Translations under genes and position numbers: made by a program | Assembly: GCF_002261425.1 (NCBI RefSeq) | Contig: NZ_NEVJ01000003.1 | Location: 2,356,001-2,420,000 of the forward strand | DNA from: Bordetella genomosp. 9 | Lineage (GTDB): Bacteria > Pseudomonadota > Gammaproteobacteria > Burkholderiales > Burkholderiaceae_B | Length of the DNA: 64,000 nucleotides | Direction of reading: 5' to 3' | The notes under the pieces: generated by a model | What the model was told of the DNA's origin: nothing | What the model saw: the letters and a program-made list of their open reading frames with translations, nothing else | Databases searched by the model: none | In this document: positions 8,349-16,176 of the stretch, one piece after another | How the letters are laid out: every line of letters begins with the position of its first letter | How positions within the stretch are numbered: the stretch's first letter is position 1

Positions 8349-9344
8349 ATGATGAAACCCCTGATCCCACGCCTGCGCGCCGCGCTGGGCATCGCCGCGC
8401 TGCTGTCCATCCCCTGCGCCGCCAGCGCGGCGGATGACTATCCCACCATGCCGATCCGCCTGATCGTCCCGTACACCGCCGGCGGCGGCGTCGACCTGAT
8501 CGCGCGCCTGATGGCGGAACGCCTGCACGACACCCTGGGCACGTCGATCATCGTCGAGAACAAGCCGGGCGCCAGCGGCATGATCGGCGCGAACTACGTT
8601 TCCAAGGCCAAGCCGGACGGCTACACCATCCTGCTGTCCGCGGCCGGCGAAATCGTGGTGAACCCGTCGCTGTACAAGGAAAAAATGATGTTCAACCCGG
8701 AGCGCGAGCTGGCTTCGGTGACGCTGGTCGCGCGGATTCCCAACGTCCTGGTGGTGAACCCGTCGGTGCCGGTCAAGACGCCCGCCGAGCTGGTGGCCTA
8801 CGCCAAATCGCAACCCGGCAGGCTGACGTTTTCTTCCAGCGGGATCGGCAACCTGCAGCACGTTTCCGGTGAACTGCTGGACCGCATGGCGGGCGTCGAC
8901 ATCCGCCACATTCCGTACAAGGGCGCGGCGCAGCAGATCGCCGACGTGGTCGCCCAGCACGTGACGATGACCTTCACCAGCGTGGCGGCCGCGATGCCCT
9001 TCATCAAGAGCGGACAGGTGCGTCCCATCGCGGTCACGTCATCGCATCGCCTAGAAGCCCTGCCGGACGTGCCCGCCCTGTCGGAAACGCCGCAGCTCGC
9101 CGGCTACGAGGTCGTCAACTGGTTCGGCCTGTTCGCGCCCGGCGGTACGCCGGCGCCCATCCTGGACAAGCTGAATAAGGCCGCGCTGCAGGCCATGAAG
9201 GATCCCCGCCTGCTGCAGGCCCTGAAAGACCAGGGCGCCGAGCCCGCGCCGTCGTCGCGCGCCGAGTTCGACGCATTCCGCCGCGCCGAAACGGCCAAGT
9301 TCGCCAAGGTCATCAAGGAAACGAATATCACGCTGCAGGAATAA
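8349..9344 (+). CDS. Bug/TctC-family periplasmic solute receptor
   Basis: Periplasmic tripartite-tricarboxylate-transporter receptor with a signal peptide of about 25 residues ending near PCAASA-ADD. The mature part begins YPTMPIRLIVPYTAGGGVD, the family's ligand-loop signature, and contains PDGYTILL and HIPYKGAAQQ. A GAGGAGA Shine-Dalgarno at about 8339-8345 fits the tandem ATGs at 8349/8352, not the in-frame ATG at 8337. Bug receptors bind carboxylates or amides; the aconitase upstream suggests a citrate-like ligand (inference). No TctA/TctB membrane genes are in the window, which is common for expanded Bug families. Confidence 0.9.
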   Translation: MMKPLIPRLRAALGIAALLSIPCAASAADDYPTMPIRLIVPYTAGGGVDLIARLMAERLHDTLGTSIIVENKPGASGMIGANYVSKAKPDGYTILLSAAGEIVVNPSLYKEKMMFNPERELASVTLVARIPNVLVVNPSVPVKTPAELVAYAKSQPGRLTFSSSGIGNLQHVSGELLDRMAGVDIRHIPYKGAAQQIADVVAQHVTMTFTSVAAAMPFIKSGQVRPIAVTSSHRLEALPDVPALSETPQLAGYEVVNWFGLFAPGGTPAPILDKLNKAALQAMKDPRLLQALKDQGAEPAPSSRAEFDAFRRAETAKFAKVIKETNITLQE

Positions 9345-9395
9345 AGACACCCACCGCAGGCCTGGACCAGCGGAATGCCAGCCCGCGTGGAAGCA

Positions 9396-10331
9396 TCAGA
9401 CTGTCAGGCGCGCCGGCGTCCCGGCTCCCGACTCGGAAGTCGTGAAGTGAGGCAGCAACACCGCGGGACGGAAATGTGCCGCCATCCTTATGAATTCCAA
9501 CGCGGCGCTGGACACCCGCAGGCTGGCCGAGCGAATGAAGCACGTCTCGGCCGGCCGGCCTTTCTCGTCGATCCGATGAGTCGCGACCATCCCGTCACGG
9601 ACATAGGGCCTTACGCCGCCGGCCGGCAGCAAGGCCACGCCGAGCCCCGCGCCTATGCTGTTCATGATTGCATCGAGCGAGTACAACTCCATCGTGCGGC
9701 GCGGTGGCGCGCCTTCCCTGTGGAGCAATTCCGCAAGTTGTGGCCGATAGGCGCAGCCGTTGGGAAACACGATCATCCGCAACGAACGATTGTCCAGCAC
9801 CTCTTGAAGACAACGGACCGACGGAGGGGTAACCAGGACCAGCTCATCCATGAACATCGGCTCGGAGATCAGTCCCGGGACGCAGATCGGTCCCGCCACG
9901 AACGCACCGTCCAGCTTGTGCGAACACACGTCCTCTATCAGGCGTCCGGTAGTCGACGTCGTAACGGACAAGTCGACGTCAGGCCAGGTCTGCGCGTATC
10001 GGGATATCAATCGGGGAAGTCTCTGCGACGCCGTGAGGGCGCCCGCGCCGATGGTCAGGGGACCGGACGGCGCGCCTGTATCCGCGGTGGCCTGTTTGGC
10101 CTGGTTCATCAGCTCGATGACCTGGACCGCGTACGGTTGCAGGCGTTTGCCCGCCGCCGTCAAGGCAACGCCTCTGGAATGCCGCTCGAACAGCGGCGTC
10201 CCCAGTTCTTCTTCGAGACGCCGCATGCGGGCGGTCACGTTGGACTGAACCGTGTTCAACTCCGCCGACGCACGCCCAATGCCGCCCGTGCGCGCCACCA
10301 TATTGAATATCTTCAGGTCCCAGAGATTCAT
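9396..10331 (-). CDS. LysR-family regulator, last gene of enolase/NIPSNAP operon
   Basis: Predicted LysR regulator of about 311 residues. The N-terminal HTH reads MNLWDLKIFNMVARTGGIGR and continues through ASAELNTVQSNVTARMRRLE, a subgroup with NTVQSNVTARI-like recognition helices. The effector domain begins near residue 90 (GPLTIGAGALTASQRLP). I use the ATG at 10331; a GTG 9 bp upstream is possible. It lies 27 bp downstream of the NIPSNAP gene on the same strand, so it is probably cotranscribed with NIPSNAP and the enolase-superfamily gene and may autoregulate this locus and the divergent Bug gene. Confidence 0.86.
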   Translation of the reverse strand: MNLWDLKIFNMVARTGGIGRASAELNTVQSNVTARMRRLEEELGTPLFERHSRGVALTAAGKRLQPYAVQVIELMNQAKQATADTGAPSGPLTIGAGALTASQRLPRLISRYAQTWPDVDLSVTTSTTGRLIEDVCSHKLDGAFVAGPICVPGLISEPMFMDELVLVTPPSVRCLQEVLDNRSLRMIVFPNGCAYRPQLAELLHREGAPPRRTMELYSLDAIMNSIGAGLGVALLPAGGVRPYVRDGMVATHRIDEKGRPAETCFIRSASLRVSSAALEFIRMAAHFRPAVLLPHFTTSESGAGTPARLTV

Positions 10332-10358
10332 GTCGACCACCCGGCAAGCCCATGTTGG

Positions 10359-10676
10359 TCAGATTTTTGACCAGGGCGCGGGATTTAACAACTGACTTTC
10401 CTGCAGTTGGATGTACGCGCCGGCTGCCGTCAACTTCTTGTATGCCTGCCAGTCGGGGTCCGCCTCCATGGCTGCGCGACGCGCCTGGCGATCGGCGAAG
10501 TCCTCGTATTTCCACAGATGGACCACCTGGTTGACAGTGCCTATCTCGGAAATGAAGTACCCCACGGGTTCCCCCACGTGCTTCCGTTGCGCTGGAAATC
10601 CTCTTTCCTGGTACAGGCTGAGATATTCCTTCAGCTTGCCGGGGACGATGGTGTAGCGCCTCAACTCGATCAACAT
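10359..10676 (-). CDS. NIPSNAP-family small protein
   Basis: A 105-residue protein of the NIPSNAP superfamily, a dimeric alpha/beta-barrel fold. MLIELRRYTIVPGKLKEYL is the characteristic first strand and helix, and VHLWKYEDFADRQARRAAM matches the conserved 'H-W-Y-..-R-R' centre. Bacterial members occur often in catabolic operons and their biochemical role is unsettled. It sits between an enolase-superfamily gene and a LysR gene on the same strand with gaps of 26 and 27 bp, so it is probably part of the same pathway. Confidence 0.86.
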   Translation of the reverse strand: MLIELRRYTIVPGKLKEYLSLYQERGFPAQRKHVGEPVGYFISEIGTVNQVVHLWKYEDFADRQARRAAMEADPDWQAYKKLTAAGAYIQLQESQLLNPAPWSKI

Positions 10677-10702
10677 CTGGACAGCTCCTTTTCTGGAAAC
10701 GG

Positions 10703-11848
10703 TTACTTCCGATGGTCCTTACGGTCGAGCAGCCAGCGCGACACGCCGGCAACGTCAGGCTCGACACCCAGTCCCGCGCCTTGGGGCAAGGGGAACCTGC
10801 CGTCGCGGACCCTGGGAAAAGGAAGCGCGAGAGGCTCCCGCAGCGGATTCTCCATGACGTCATGCTCAAGTATTCCGTCCCCGCCCACAGCGGATAGCAG
10901 ATGGGCCGATGCGGACAACCCAATGCCGCTGCCCAGCCAGTGCGGGCAATACGTCAAGCCGTTGGCCACGGCCTGGCGGGCGACCGCGAAGCAGCCGGTG
11001 ATGCCGCCCCACTTGAGTACGTCGGGCTGCACCACCTTATGGCTGCGCTGCGCGATCAGCCGCGAGAAATCCGCGAATCCGGCAACGTTTTCTCCCCCCG
11101 CGATGGGTGAAGAGGAAAGCATCGCCAACTCCGCCCAGTCTTCCGCCGGACTGTCGGCGGGAATCGGCTCCTCGATCCAGCCGAGCTCGCGTTCCGCCAT
11201 CCTGGGTACCGCGATCCGCGCCTCCGGCATGTCCCAGCCCTGGTTGGCATCGACCATCAGGCGCTCGTCTCGGGCCAACTCCTTGTTGATGGCGTCCAGG
11301 ACCGCGAGGTCCTGCGCCAGCCCGAACGCCACTTTGACCTTGAAGGCATTGAATCCGGCCACGCGCGCCCTGTCGATGGTCTTCAACGCGGAATCGGGAT
11401 TGAGCCCGCTCGCATAGGCAGGCACGGTTTCGGGGACATCGCCCGGCACGAGCAAAGCCCTCAAGGGAAGCTTGGCTTTTCGTCCCGCCATATCCCAGAG
11501 CGCAAGATCGAGCCCGGCCAGGCAGGCTGCTATCGGGCCGTATTCCCCACTCTGTATCGCCCAGCGGCGGGTCTTCGCGCTCAATGCATGCCATACGGCT
11601 TTCGGGTCCTGGCATTCGACGCCCAAGGCTACCGGCGCGATGACCGTCTCGACCAAGCGGGCCTTGTTGTCGGCGGAGAACGGCGGGAAATTGCACCAGA
11701 TCTCGCCCCAGCCATGCGCACCGTCGGAATCCTCCACGCGCAGCAAAAGGACCGACCTGCGCGGAATCGAACCGAAGGATGTCTTGACCGGCTCATGGAC
11801 TTCGGCGCGGTAAAGCAAGGTCTCGATTCGAGTAAGTGTCGCAGCCAT
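10703..11848 (-). CDS. Mandelate racemase/muconate lactonizing enzyme family protein
   Basis: Enolase-superfamily enzyme of 381 residues that should abstract a proton alpha to a carboxylate. The capping domain is followed by a TIM barrel with the KxK motif FKVKVAF, metal ligand segments MVDANQGWD, WIEEPIPAD and IAGGENV, and the later QPDVLKWGGIT segment, as in the MLE/MR-type subgroups. An upstream start would add 11 residues; I chose the ATG at 11848, which follows GCGGGAG at good spacing. It heads an operon with NIPSNAP and LysR genes and is divergent from a Bug receptor. The substrate, probably a sugar acid or dicarboxylate, cannot be read from sequence. Confidence 0.84.
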   Translation of the reverse strand: MAATLTRIETLLYRAEVHEPVKTSFGSIPRRSVLLLRVEDSDGAHGWGEIWCNFPPFSADNKARLVETVIAPVALGVECQDPKAVWHALSAKTRRWAIQSGEYGPIAACLAGLDLALWDMAGRKAKLPLRALLVPGDVPETVPAYASGLNPDSALKTIDRARVAGFNAFKVKVAFGLAQDLAVLDAINKELARDERLMVDANQGWDMPEARIAVPRMAERELGWIEEPIPADSPAEDWAELAMLSSSPIAGGENVAGFADFSRLIAQRSHKVVQPDVLKWGGITGCFAVARQAVANGLTYCPHWLGSGIGLSASAHLLSAVGGDGILEHDVMENPLREPLALPFPRVRDGRFPLPQGAGLGVEPDVAGVSRWLLDRKDHRK

Positions 11849-11961
11849 GACGCTCCCGCATATTGAATGACTTGGCGGCATCTTAGCGTCGGGAAAATGC
11901 CGAGGGGAGCGATTCTTTCAGATGCCTTCGATCACGGATGCAGATACCCCGGGGATTCACA

Positions 11962-11987
11962 TTTCCAGATCGATTCCATCTTGGAAA
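11962..11987. promoter_or_regulatory. Imperfect dyad in divergent intergenic region
   Basis: TTTCCAGAT and ATCTTGGAAA form an inverted repeat with one extra T, between the enolase-superfamily gene and the divergent Bug gene. Size and place fit an operator for the linked LysR regulator; binding is inference. Confidence 0.35.
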
Positions 11988-12100
11988 ACTGCTACCGCCG
12001 CCCTTGACGCGACCATATTATTCATCGGCGGTCCGATGGGTACATGCCTGGGGGCACGGAAGCAGATGGGCCGTATTCGCCAATCACAAAGGTGGCTCAA

Positions 12101-13123
12101 TTGACCAGGAAACCTCTCGGTGGCGGACTCATCCGCCGTTTCTTCGCTCGCCACGCCGCCCGCCATGCGGCGGCCTTCGGCGTCGTTATGCTGTCGGCCA
12201 TGGCACCCCTCCAGGCGGGGGCGGCGGACTTTCCCACCAGGCCCATCACTGTGGTCGTGCCGTATACCGCCGGGGGCGCACCCGACGTGTTCGCGCGCAC
12301 CCTGACCGAGGCAGTCGGAAAGGCGCTCGGGCAACCCATCATTATCGACAACAGGACCGGTGCCGGCGGCAATATCGGCGCGCAATACGTCCAGCGCGCG
12401 AATCCCGACGGCTACACCCTGCTGCTGTGCGCATTCGGTTGCGCGGTCGCGCCGGCCTTGTACAACCCCGCGCCGTACGACATCGTCAAGGACTTCGCAC
12501 CCGTCACCCTGCTGGGCACCGTGCCCAGCGTGCTGGTGGTGAATCCGAACGTGCCCGCGAAGAATCTCGCCGAACTCATTGCCTACGCGCAAGCCAACCC
12601 CGGCAAGTTGAACGCGGGATCGGCCGGCGTCGGCACTTCGCCGCATTTGGCGATCGAGCTGCTTCGGGCGAAGACCGGCGCCCAGGTCGCGCATATTCCC
12701 TACAAGGGCGTGGCGTCGGTCGCCCAGGACCTGCTCGCGGGCCAGATCGACATGCTCTTCGACAACCTGCCTTCGTCCTTGGCGAATATCCGCGCGGGCA
12801 AGCTTCGTGCACTGGCGGTTGCCAGTGAACGACGCTCCCCATCGATTCCCGACGTGCCGACTTTTGCCGAGGCGGGAGTCCCGGGCTTTTACGTCACGCC
12901 GTGGTTCGGCCTCATGGCGCCGGCCAAGACGCCCCCGGCCATCCTGGACAAGCTCAATGCCGCCTTCGTACAGGCCCTGGCGGACCCGGAGGTCAAGGCC
13001 AGGACCATGCAGCAAGGTATCGATCTGACACCCAGCACACGCGCGGGGATGGCCGCCTTCGTGGTAAACGAACGGGACAAGTGGAGCCAGATCATCAAGG
13101 CGAATGGCATACGCGCCGACTAG
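12101..13123 (+). CDS. Bug/TctC-family periplasmic solute receptor
   Basis: Periplasmic carboxylate/amide receptor of about 340 residues. A long n-region (RKPLGGGLIRRFFARHAARH) precedes a hydrophobic core and a cleavage near LQAGA-ADF. Family signatures are ITVVVPYTAGGAPDVFAR, NPDGYTLLL and HIPYKGVASVAQDL. I choose the TTG at 12101 because AAAGGTGG ends 5 nt before it; an in-frame ATG at 12044 would give an unusual extra 19 residues. It is divergent from the enolase-superfamily operon, and the two probably serve uptake and breakdown of one compound. Confidence 0.87.
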   Translation: MTRKPLGGGLIRRFFARHAARHAAAFGVVMLSAMAPLQAGAADFPTRPITVVVPYTAGGAPDVFARTLTEAVGKALGQPIIIDNRTGAGGNIGAQYVQRANPDGYTLLLCAFGCAVAPALYNPAPYDIVKDFAPVTLLGTVPSVLVVNPNVPAKNLAELIAYAQANPGKLNAGSAGVGTSPHLAIELLRAKTGAQVAHIPYKGVASVAQDLLAGQIDMLFDNLPSSLANIRAGKLRALAVASERRSPSIPDVPTFAEAGVPGFYVTPWFGLMAPAKTPPAILDKLNAAFVQALADPEVKARTMQQGIDLTPSTRAGMAAFVVNERDKWSQIIKANGIRAD

Positions 13124-13171
13124 GCAGCGAACCGTGCCTGGGCTTTGCCTGGGAGCAGGGCCAGGCCGGAC

Positions 13172-14404
13172 TTACCTCGCCGGCCTCGCCACGCCCGCCT
13201 TGGCGCGCCGCTCGGACCAGTAATTCAGCAGCGCGCACAGCAGCAACAGCGCGCTCGTCACGAAGAAGACATGCGGCAGGCCCATGTGGACGCCAATCGC
13301 GCCGCCCAGCAATGGGCCTATGACCTGCCCGGAAAACTGGGCGGATTGAAGATAGCCCAGCGCCGATCCCGACTCGCCTTCGCTGACGGACTGGCGTATG
13401 AGCTTGGCCACCGAAGGAAGCAAGCCGGCGAGTGTCGCGCCCATGATTCCCCGCAGCACTGCCAGCTGCCACCACTCTTTGACGAATGCCTGGGGTACCA
13501 GGACCAATGAAGTCGCGACCAGGCAGCCGATGATGACCGGGCGGCTGCCGACGCGATCCGCCATCGCGCCCAGTCGCGGCGCGGCGAGTATGCTGCCGAG
13601 CGCGGAACAGGCCATGATGATGCCGGCCGACTGCGCCAGCTTGTCGTGATGCACGCCCAGCTCGCCCACGTAGATCGTGATGATGGGTTCGATCGACATG
13701 TTCGACAGCAGGACCATCATCGCTGTGGTCAGCAACGTCCATATGTACAGGTTGTTGATGGAGCGAGGACTGCCCGCTGCGCGCGTTGCGGTCGACGATC
13801 GGTGGCTTTGCACGTCGAAGTCTTCGCGTATGAGGAACATCGTCGCGAGCGCGGCCACGGCGATGATGCCGCCACCGACGAAGAACGTACCGCGGATGCC
13901 GACGAGGCCTGGCAGGAACCCGCCCACCAGCGGTCCGACCAGGCTGCCCGCCAAGGCGCCGGTGGAAAGGACACCCAAGGCCCATCCGGCCTGACGCGGC
14001 GGCGCCTGGGTTCCTATCATCACCGTCGAGGCGGAGGCATAGCCGCCGACCAGGCCCGCGACCAGTCTCAGCAGGACGAGATCCGTAATGCCACGCGCCA
14101 GGCCGATCAGCGACATGACGATCGCCATGCCCACCGCGGCGCGTATCAGCATGGGCTTGCGGCCGTACCTGTCGGCCAGCCTGCCCCACACCGGCGCCGT
14201 AATGGCGGTTCCGAAGAACGTCGCACCGAAGGCGATGGCCGACCAGCGCATGACGTCATCCGCAGACTTCGCGCCCAACTGCTGCACATACAAAGGCAGG
14301 AAGGGCAGCAGCATGCTCAAGCTGACCAGCGTGGTGAACGATCCGAAGACGCATACCACCAGGTTTCTCTTCCAATACGGCGCGTTGCGTTCGGCATAGT
14401 TCAT
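13172..14404 (-). CDS. MFS transporter
   Basis: Inner-membrane major-facilitator carrier of 410 residues with about 12 hydrophobic helices. The motif-A-like loop after helix 2 reads GRLADRYGRKPMLI, and a second appears between the halves (PRLGAMADRVGSRPVI). It looks like the drug/sugar efflux branch (DHA1-like) with GSLVGPLVGGFLPG as a motif-C equivalent, which would favour export. It lies 104 bp downstream of the hydroxyacid dehydrogenase on the same strand, but a perfect dyad in the gap suggests its own regulated promoter. The substrate is unknown. Confidence 0.85.
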   Translation of the reverse strand: MNYAERNAPYWKRNLVVCVFGSFTTLVSLSMLLPFLPLYVQQLGAKSADDVMRWSAIAFGATFFGTAITAPVWGRLADRYGRKPMLIRAAVGMAIVMSLIGLARGITDLVLLRLVAGLVGGYASASTVMIGTQAPPRQAGWALGVLSTGALAGSLVGPLVGGFLPGLVGIRGTFFVGGGIIAVAALATMFLIREDFDVQSHRSSTATRAAGSPRSINNLYIWTLLTTAMMVLLSNMSIEPIITIYVGELGVHHDKLAQSAGIIMACSALGSILAAPRLGAMADRVGSRPVIIGCLVATSLVLVPQAFVKEWWQLAVLRGIMGATLAGLLPSVAKLIRQSVSEGESGSALGYLQSAQFSGQVIGPLLGGAIGVHMGLPHVFFVTSALLLLCALLNYWSERRAKAGVARPAR

Positions 14405-14459
14405 GGGTGGAATGCTACCCAGAACCCCATATCTGGAGAAACGAAATATAGTGATTCGT

Positions 14460-14480
14460 GTTATCTGCCTTTTAGATAAC
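14460..14480. promoter_or_regulatory. Perfect inverted repeat upstream of MFS gene
   Basis: GTTATCT-N7-AGATAAC is a perfect 7+7 dyad in an A+T-rich stretch, 55 bp before the MFS start codon (minus strand). It has no U-tract, so an operator fits better than a terminator for the upstream dehydrogenase gene. Confidence 0.42.
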
Positions 14481-14508
14481 TACCGGCTGGACGCGCCCCC
14501 GGAAGCGC

Positions 14509-15480
14509 CTATCCATACGCGCGCAGCCATTCCTCCAGCTTGCGCATCCAGATCGCGTCGACGCGCTTCGCATTGCCGTCCGAATGGCCCGCCGCATGCG
14601 GCGTGGCGATGACGTTGGGCATATGCCAGAGCGGCGAGCCGGCATCCAGCGGCTCGTGCTCGTAGACGTCCAGGTAGGCTCCGCCCAGCCGCCCCGCGCG
14701 CAGGGCCTCGATCAGGTCGGCTTCCACGACGACCTCGCCGCGCGCCACGTTGATCAGGTGCGCGCCTTCGGGCAGCGCCGCCAGCGCCCGGCCATCGACC
14801 AGCCCGCGCGTGCGCTCGCTCAAGGGACAGGCCAGGATCAGCCAGTCGGCGCGCGGCAACAGCTTGCCGATGTCCTCGAACGCCACGGTTTCCGTCTCCG
14901 CGTCCACCGGTTCGGCGCTGCTGCGCACCACCGCGATCTTCAGGCCCAGCAGTTTCAGCACGGCGCCCAGGCGCTGGCCTATGCTGCCCCAGCCGACGAT
15001 CACCGCGGTCTGGCCCGCCAGGTCACGCGGGATCTTCAGCTCGGTGGCCTTCAGCCAGCGACCCTGCCGCTGCGCATCCAGGAGCACGTGCATGCGCCGG
15101 TTCAAGGCCAGCAAGCCGGCCAGCGCCGTCTGCATCACCGGTTCGGAGTTCGCGCCCGCCGATGCGCTGACTTCCACGCCGCGCGCCTTCAGTTCGGGAA
15201 AGATCGGCCGGTCCAGCCCCGCCGAATGCACATGCACCCAGCGCAGCCCCGGCGACGCCCGCAACGATTCGTAGAAGGCCTGCAGGGACTCCATCAGCAC
15301 GTGCTTGGTCGAGGCGCCCGTCACCTCGCGCGAGATGTATGCGAGATCCACGTCGTCGTACGCGTGGCCCAGCGTGGGCTCGGCGATGCGCAATTCGTAC
15401 GGACGGCCATTCATCACCTTCGCGATGGGCTCGCGCAGGCGTTCGGCGGTATCGCGGGAAAGCAGTATACGTATCGTCAT
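14509..15480 (-). CDS. D-2-hydroxyacid dehydrogenase (NAD(P)-dependent)
   Basis: Oxidoreductase of 323 residues interconverting a 2-keto acid and a D-2-hydroxy acid. The Rossmann motif is G163-W-G-S-I-G168. The catalytic triad of the family is visible as R247 (NVARGEV), E276 (DVYEHEP) and H295 (TPHAAGH). It resembles the GhrA/YcdW-like and CtBP-like group with a His-Ser-Ala-Gly active-site loop (HVHSAGLDRP). I start at the ATG at 15480 (MTIRILLSRD), where homology begins, and not 42 bp upstream. An MFS gene follows on the same strand. The substrate may be glyoxylate, hydroxypyruvate or a related acid; the sequence does not decide. Confidence 0.87.
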   Translation of the reverse strand: MTIRILLSRDTAERLREPIAKVMNGRPYELRIAEPTLGHAYDDVDLAYISREVTGASTKHVLMESLQAFYESLRASPGLRWVHVHSAGLDRPIFPELKARGVEVSASAGANSEPVMQTALAGLLALNRRMHVLLDAQRQGRWLKATELKIPRDLAGQTAVIVGWGSIGQRLGAVLKLLGLKIAVVRSSAEPVDAETETVAFEDIGKLLPRADWLILACPLSERTRGLVDGRALAALPEGAHLINVARGEVVVEADLIEALRAGRLGGAYLDVYEHEPLDAGSPLWHMPNVIATPHAAGHSDGNAKRVDAIWMRKLEEWLRAYG

Positions 15481-15692
15481 GATGACTAGTGTTATGGCAC
15501 CTATCGTTACCTGGAGGCGCACCCCATGCGCCTATTCTTACGCCGGCTGCGGATCGGCCGCACCGATGCGCCGACACGCGTGCGGTTCGTGCTCCGCGCA
15601 CGGCCGGGGCGGTCCGGCGCCGACATTATCGCCCGATTAGGCCCATGGCCCGGGCATTTCCTCGCATAGGAGTTCACCCAGGAGTGAGAGCA

Positions 15693-16133
15693 ATGAAGAC
15701 ACGCAATTTCGCACGCGCCGCCGCGCTGGCGGGCATGCTCGCGGCCATGGCGGCCGGTCCCGCGCATGCCGAAGGATTGGACCTGAAAGGCGCCTTGGGT
15801 GGTTTGGGTGGTCTGGGCGGCGGATCGACGCCCGACGCGGGCGGACTGACCGCCGGCAACCTGGGCAACGCCGCGGGCATCCTGGAGTACTGCATCAAGA
15901 ACAAGTACCTGTCGGATGGCACCGCGAGTTCGCTGAAGGACCGCCTGCTCGGCAAGCTGGGCGGCAGCACCGGCCAGCCTCCGCAGAAGGACAGCGGCTA
16001 CCTGTCCGGCGCGATGGGCGTACTGCAGACCGGCTCCGGCAAGAGCGTCGACCTGAGCGGTGGCGGCTTGAAGCAGGCCGCCGCCCAGCAAGCCTGCGAC
16101 GTGGTATTGCAGCAGGCCAAGTCCTTCCTGTAA
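15693..16133 (+). CDS. DUF2501 (YjjA-like) secreted protein
   Basis: A 146-residue exported protein. The signal peptide MKTRNFARAAALAGMLAAMA ends near GPAHA-EG. The mature part has a Gly-rich stretch (GALGGLGGLGGG) followed by the conserved DUF2501 core with two cysteines (LEYCIKNKYL and QQACDVVLQQ) that could form a disulphide. AGGAGTGAG gives a strong ribosome site before the ATG at 15693. The E. coli relative YjjA has no firm function. It is divergent from the dehydrogenase gene and convergent with the DHA2 pump gene. Confidence 0.84.
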   Translation: MKTRNFARAAALAGMLAAMAAGPAHAEGLDLKGALGGLGGLGGGSTPDAGGLTAGNLGNAAGILEYCIKNKYLSDGTASSLKDRLLGKLGGSTGQPPQKDSGYLSGAMGVLQTGSGKSVDLSGGGLKQAAAQQACDVVLQQAKSFL

Positions 16134-16176
16134 GGACCCGCGCCGAGCAATGATGCGAGCCGGACCGCCGGCGACA

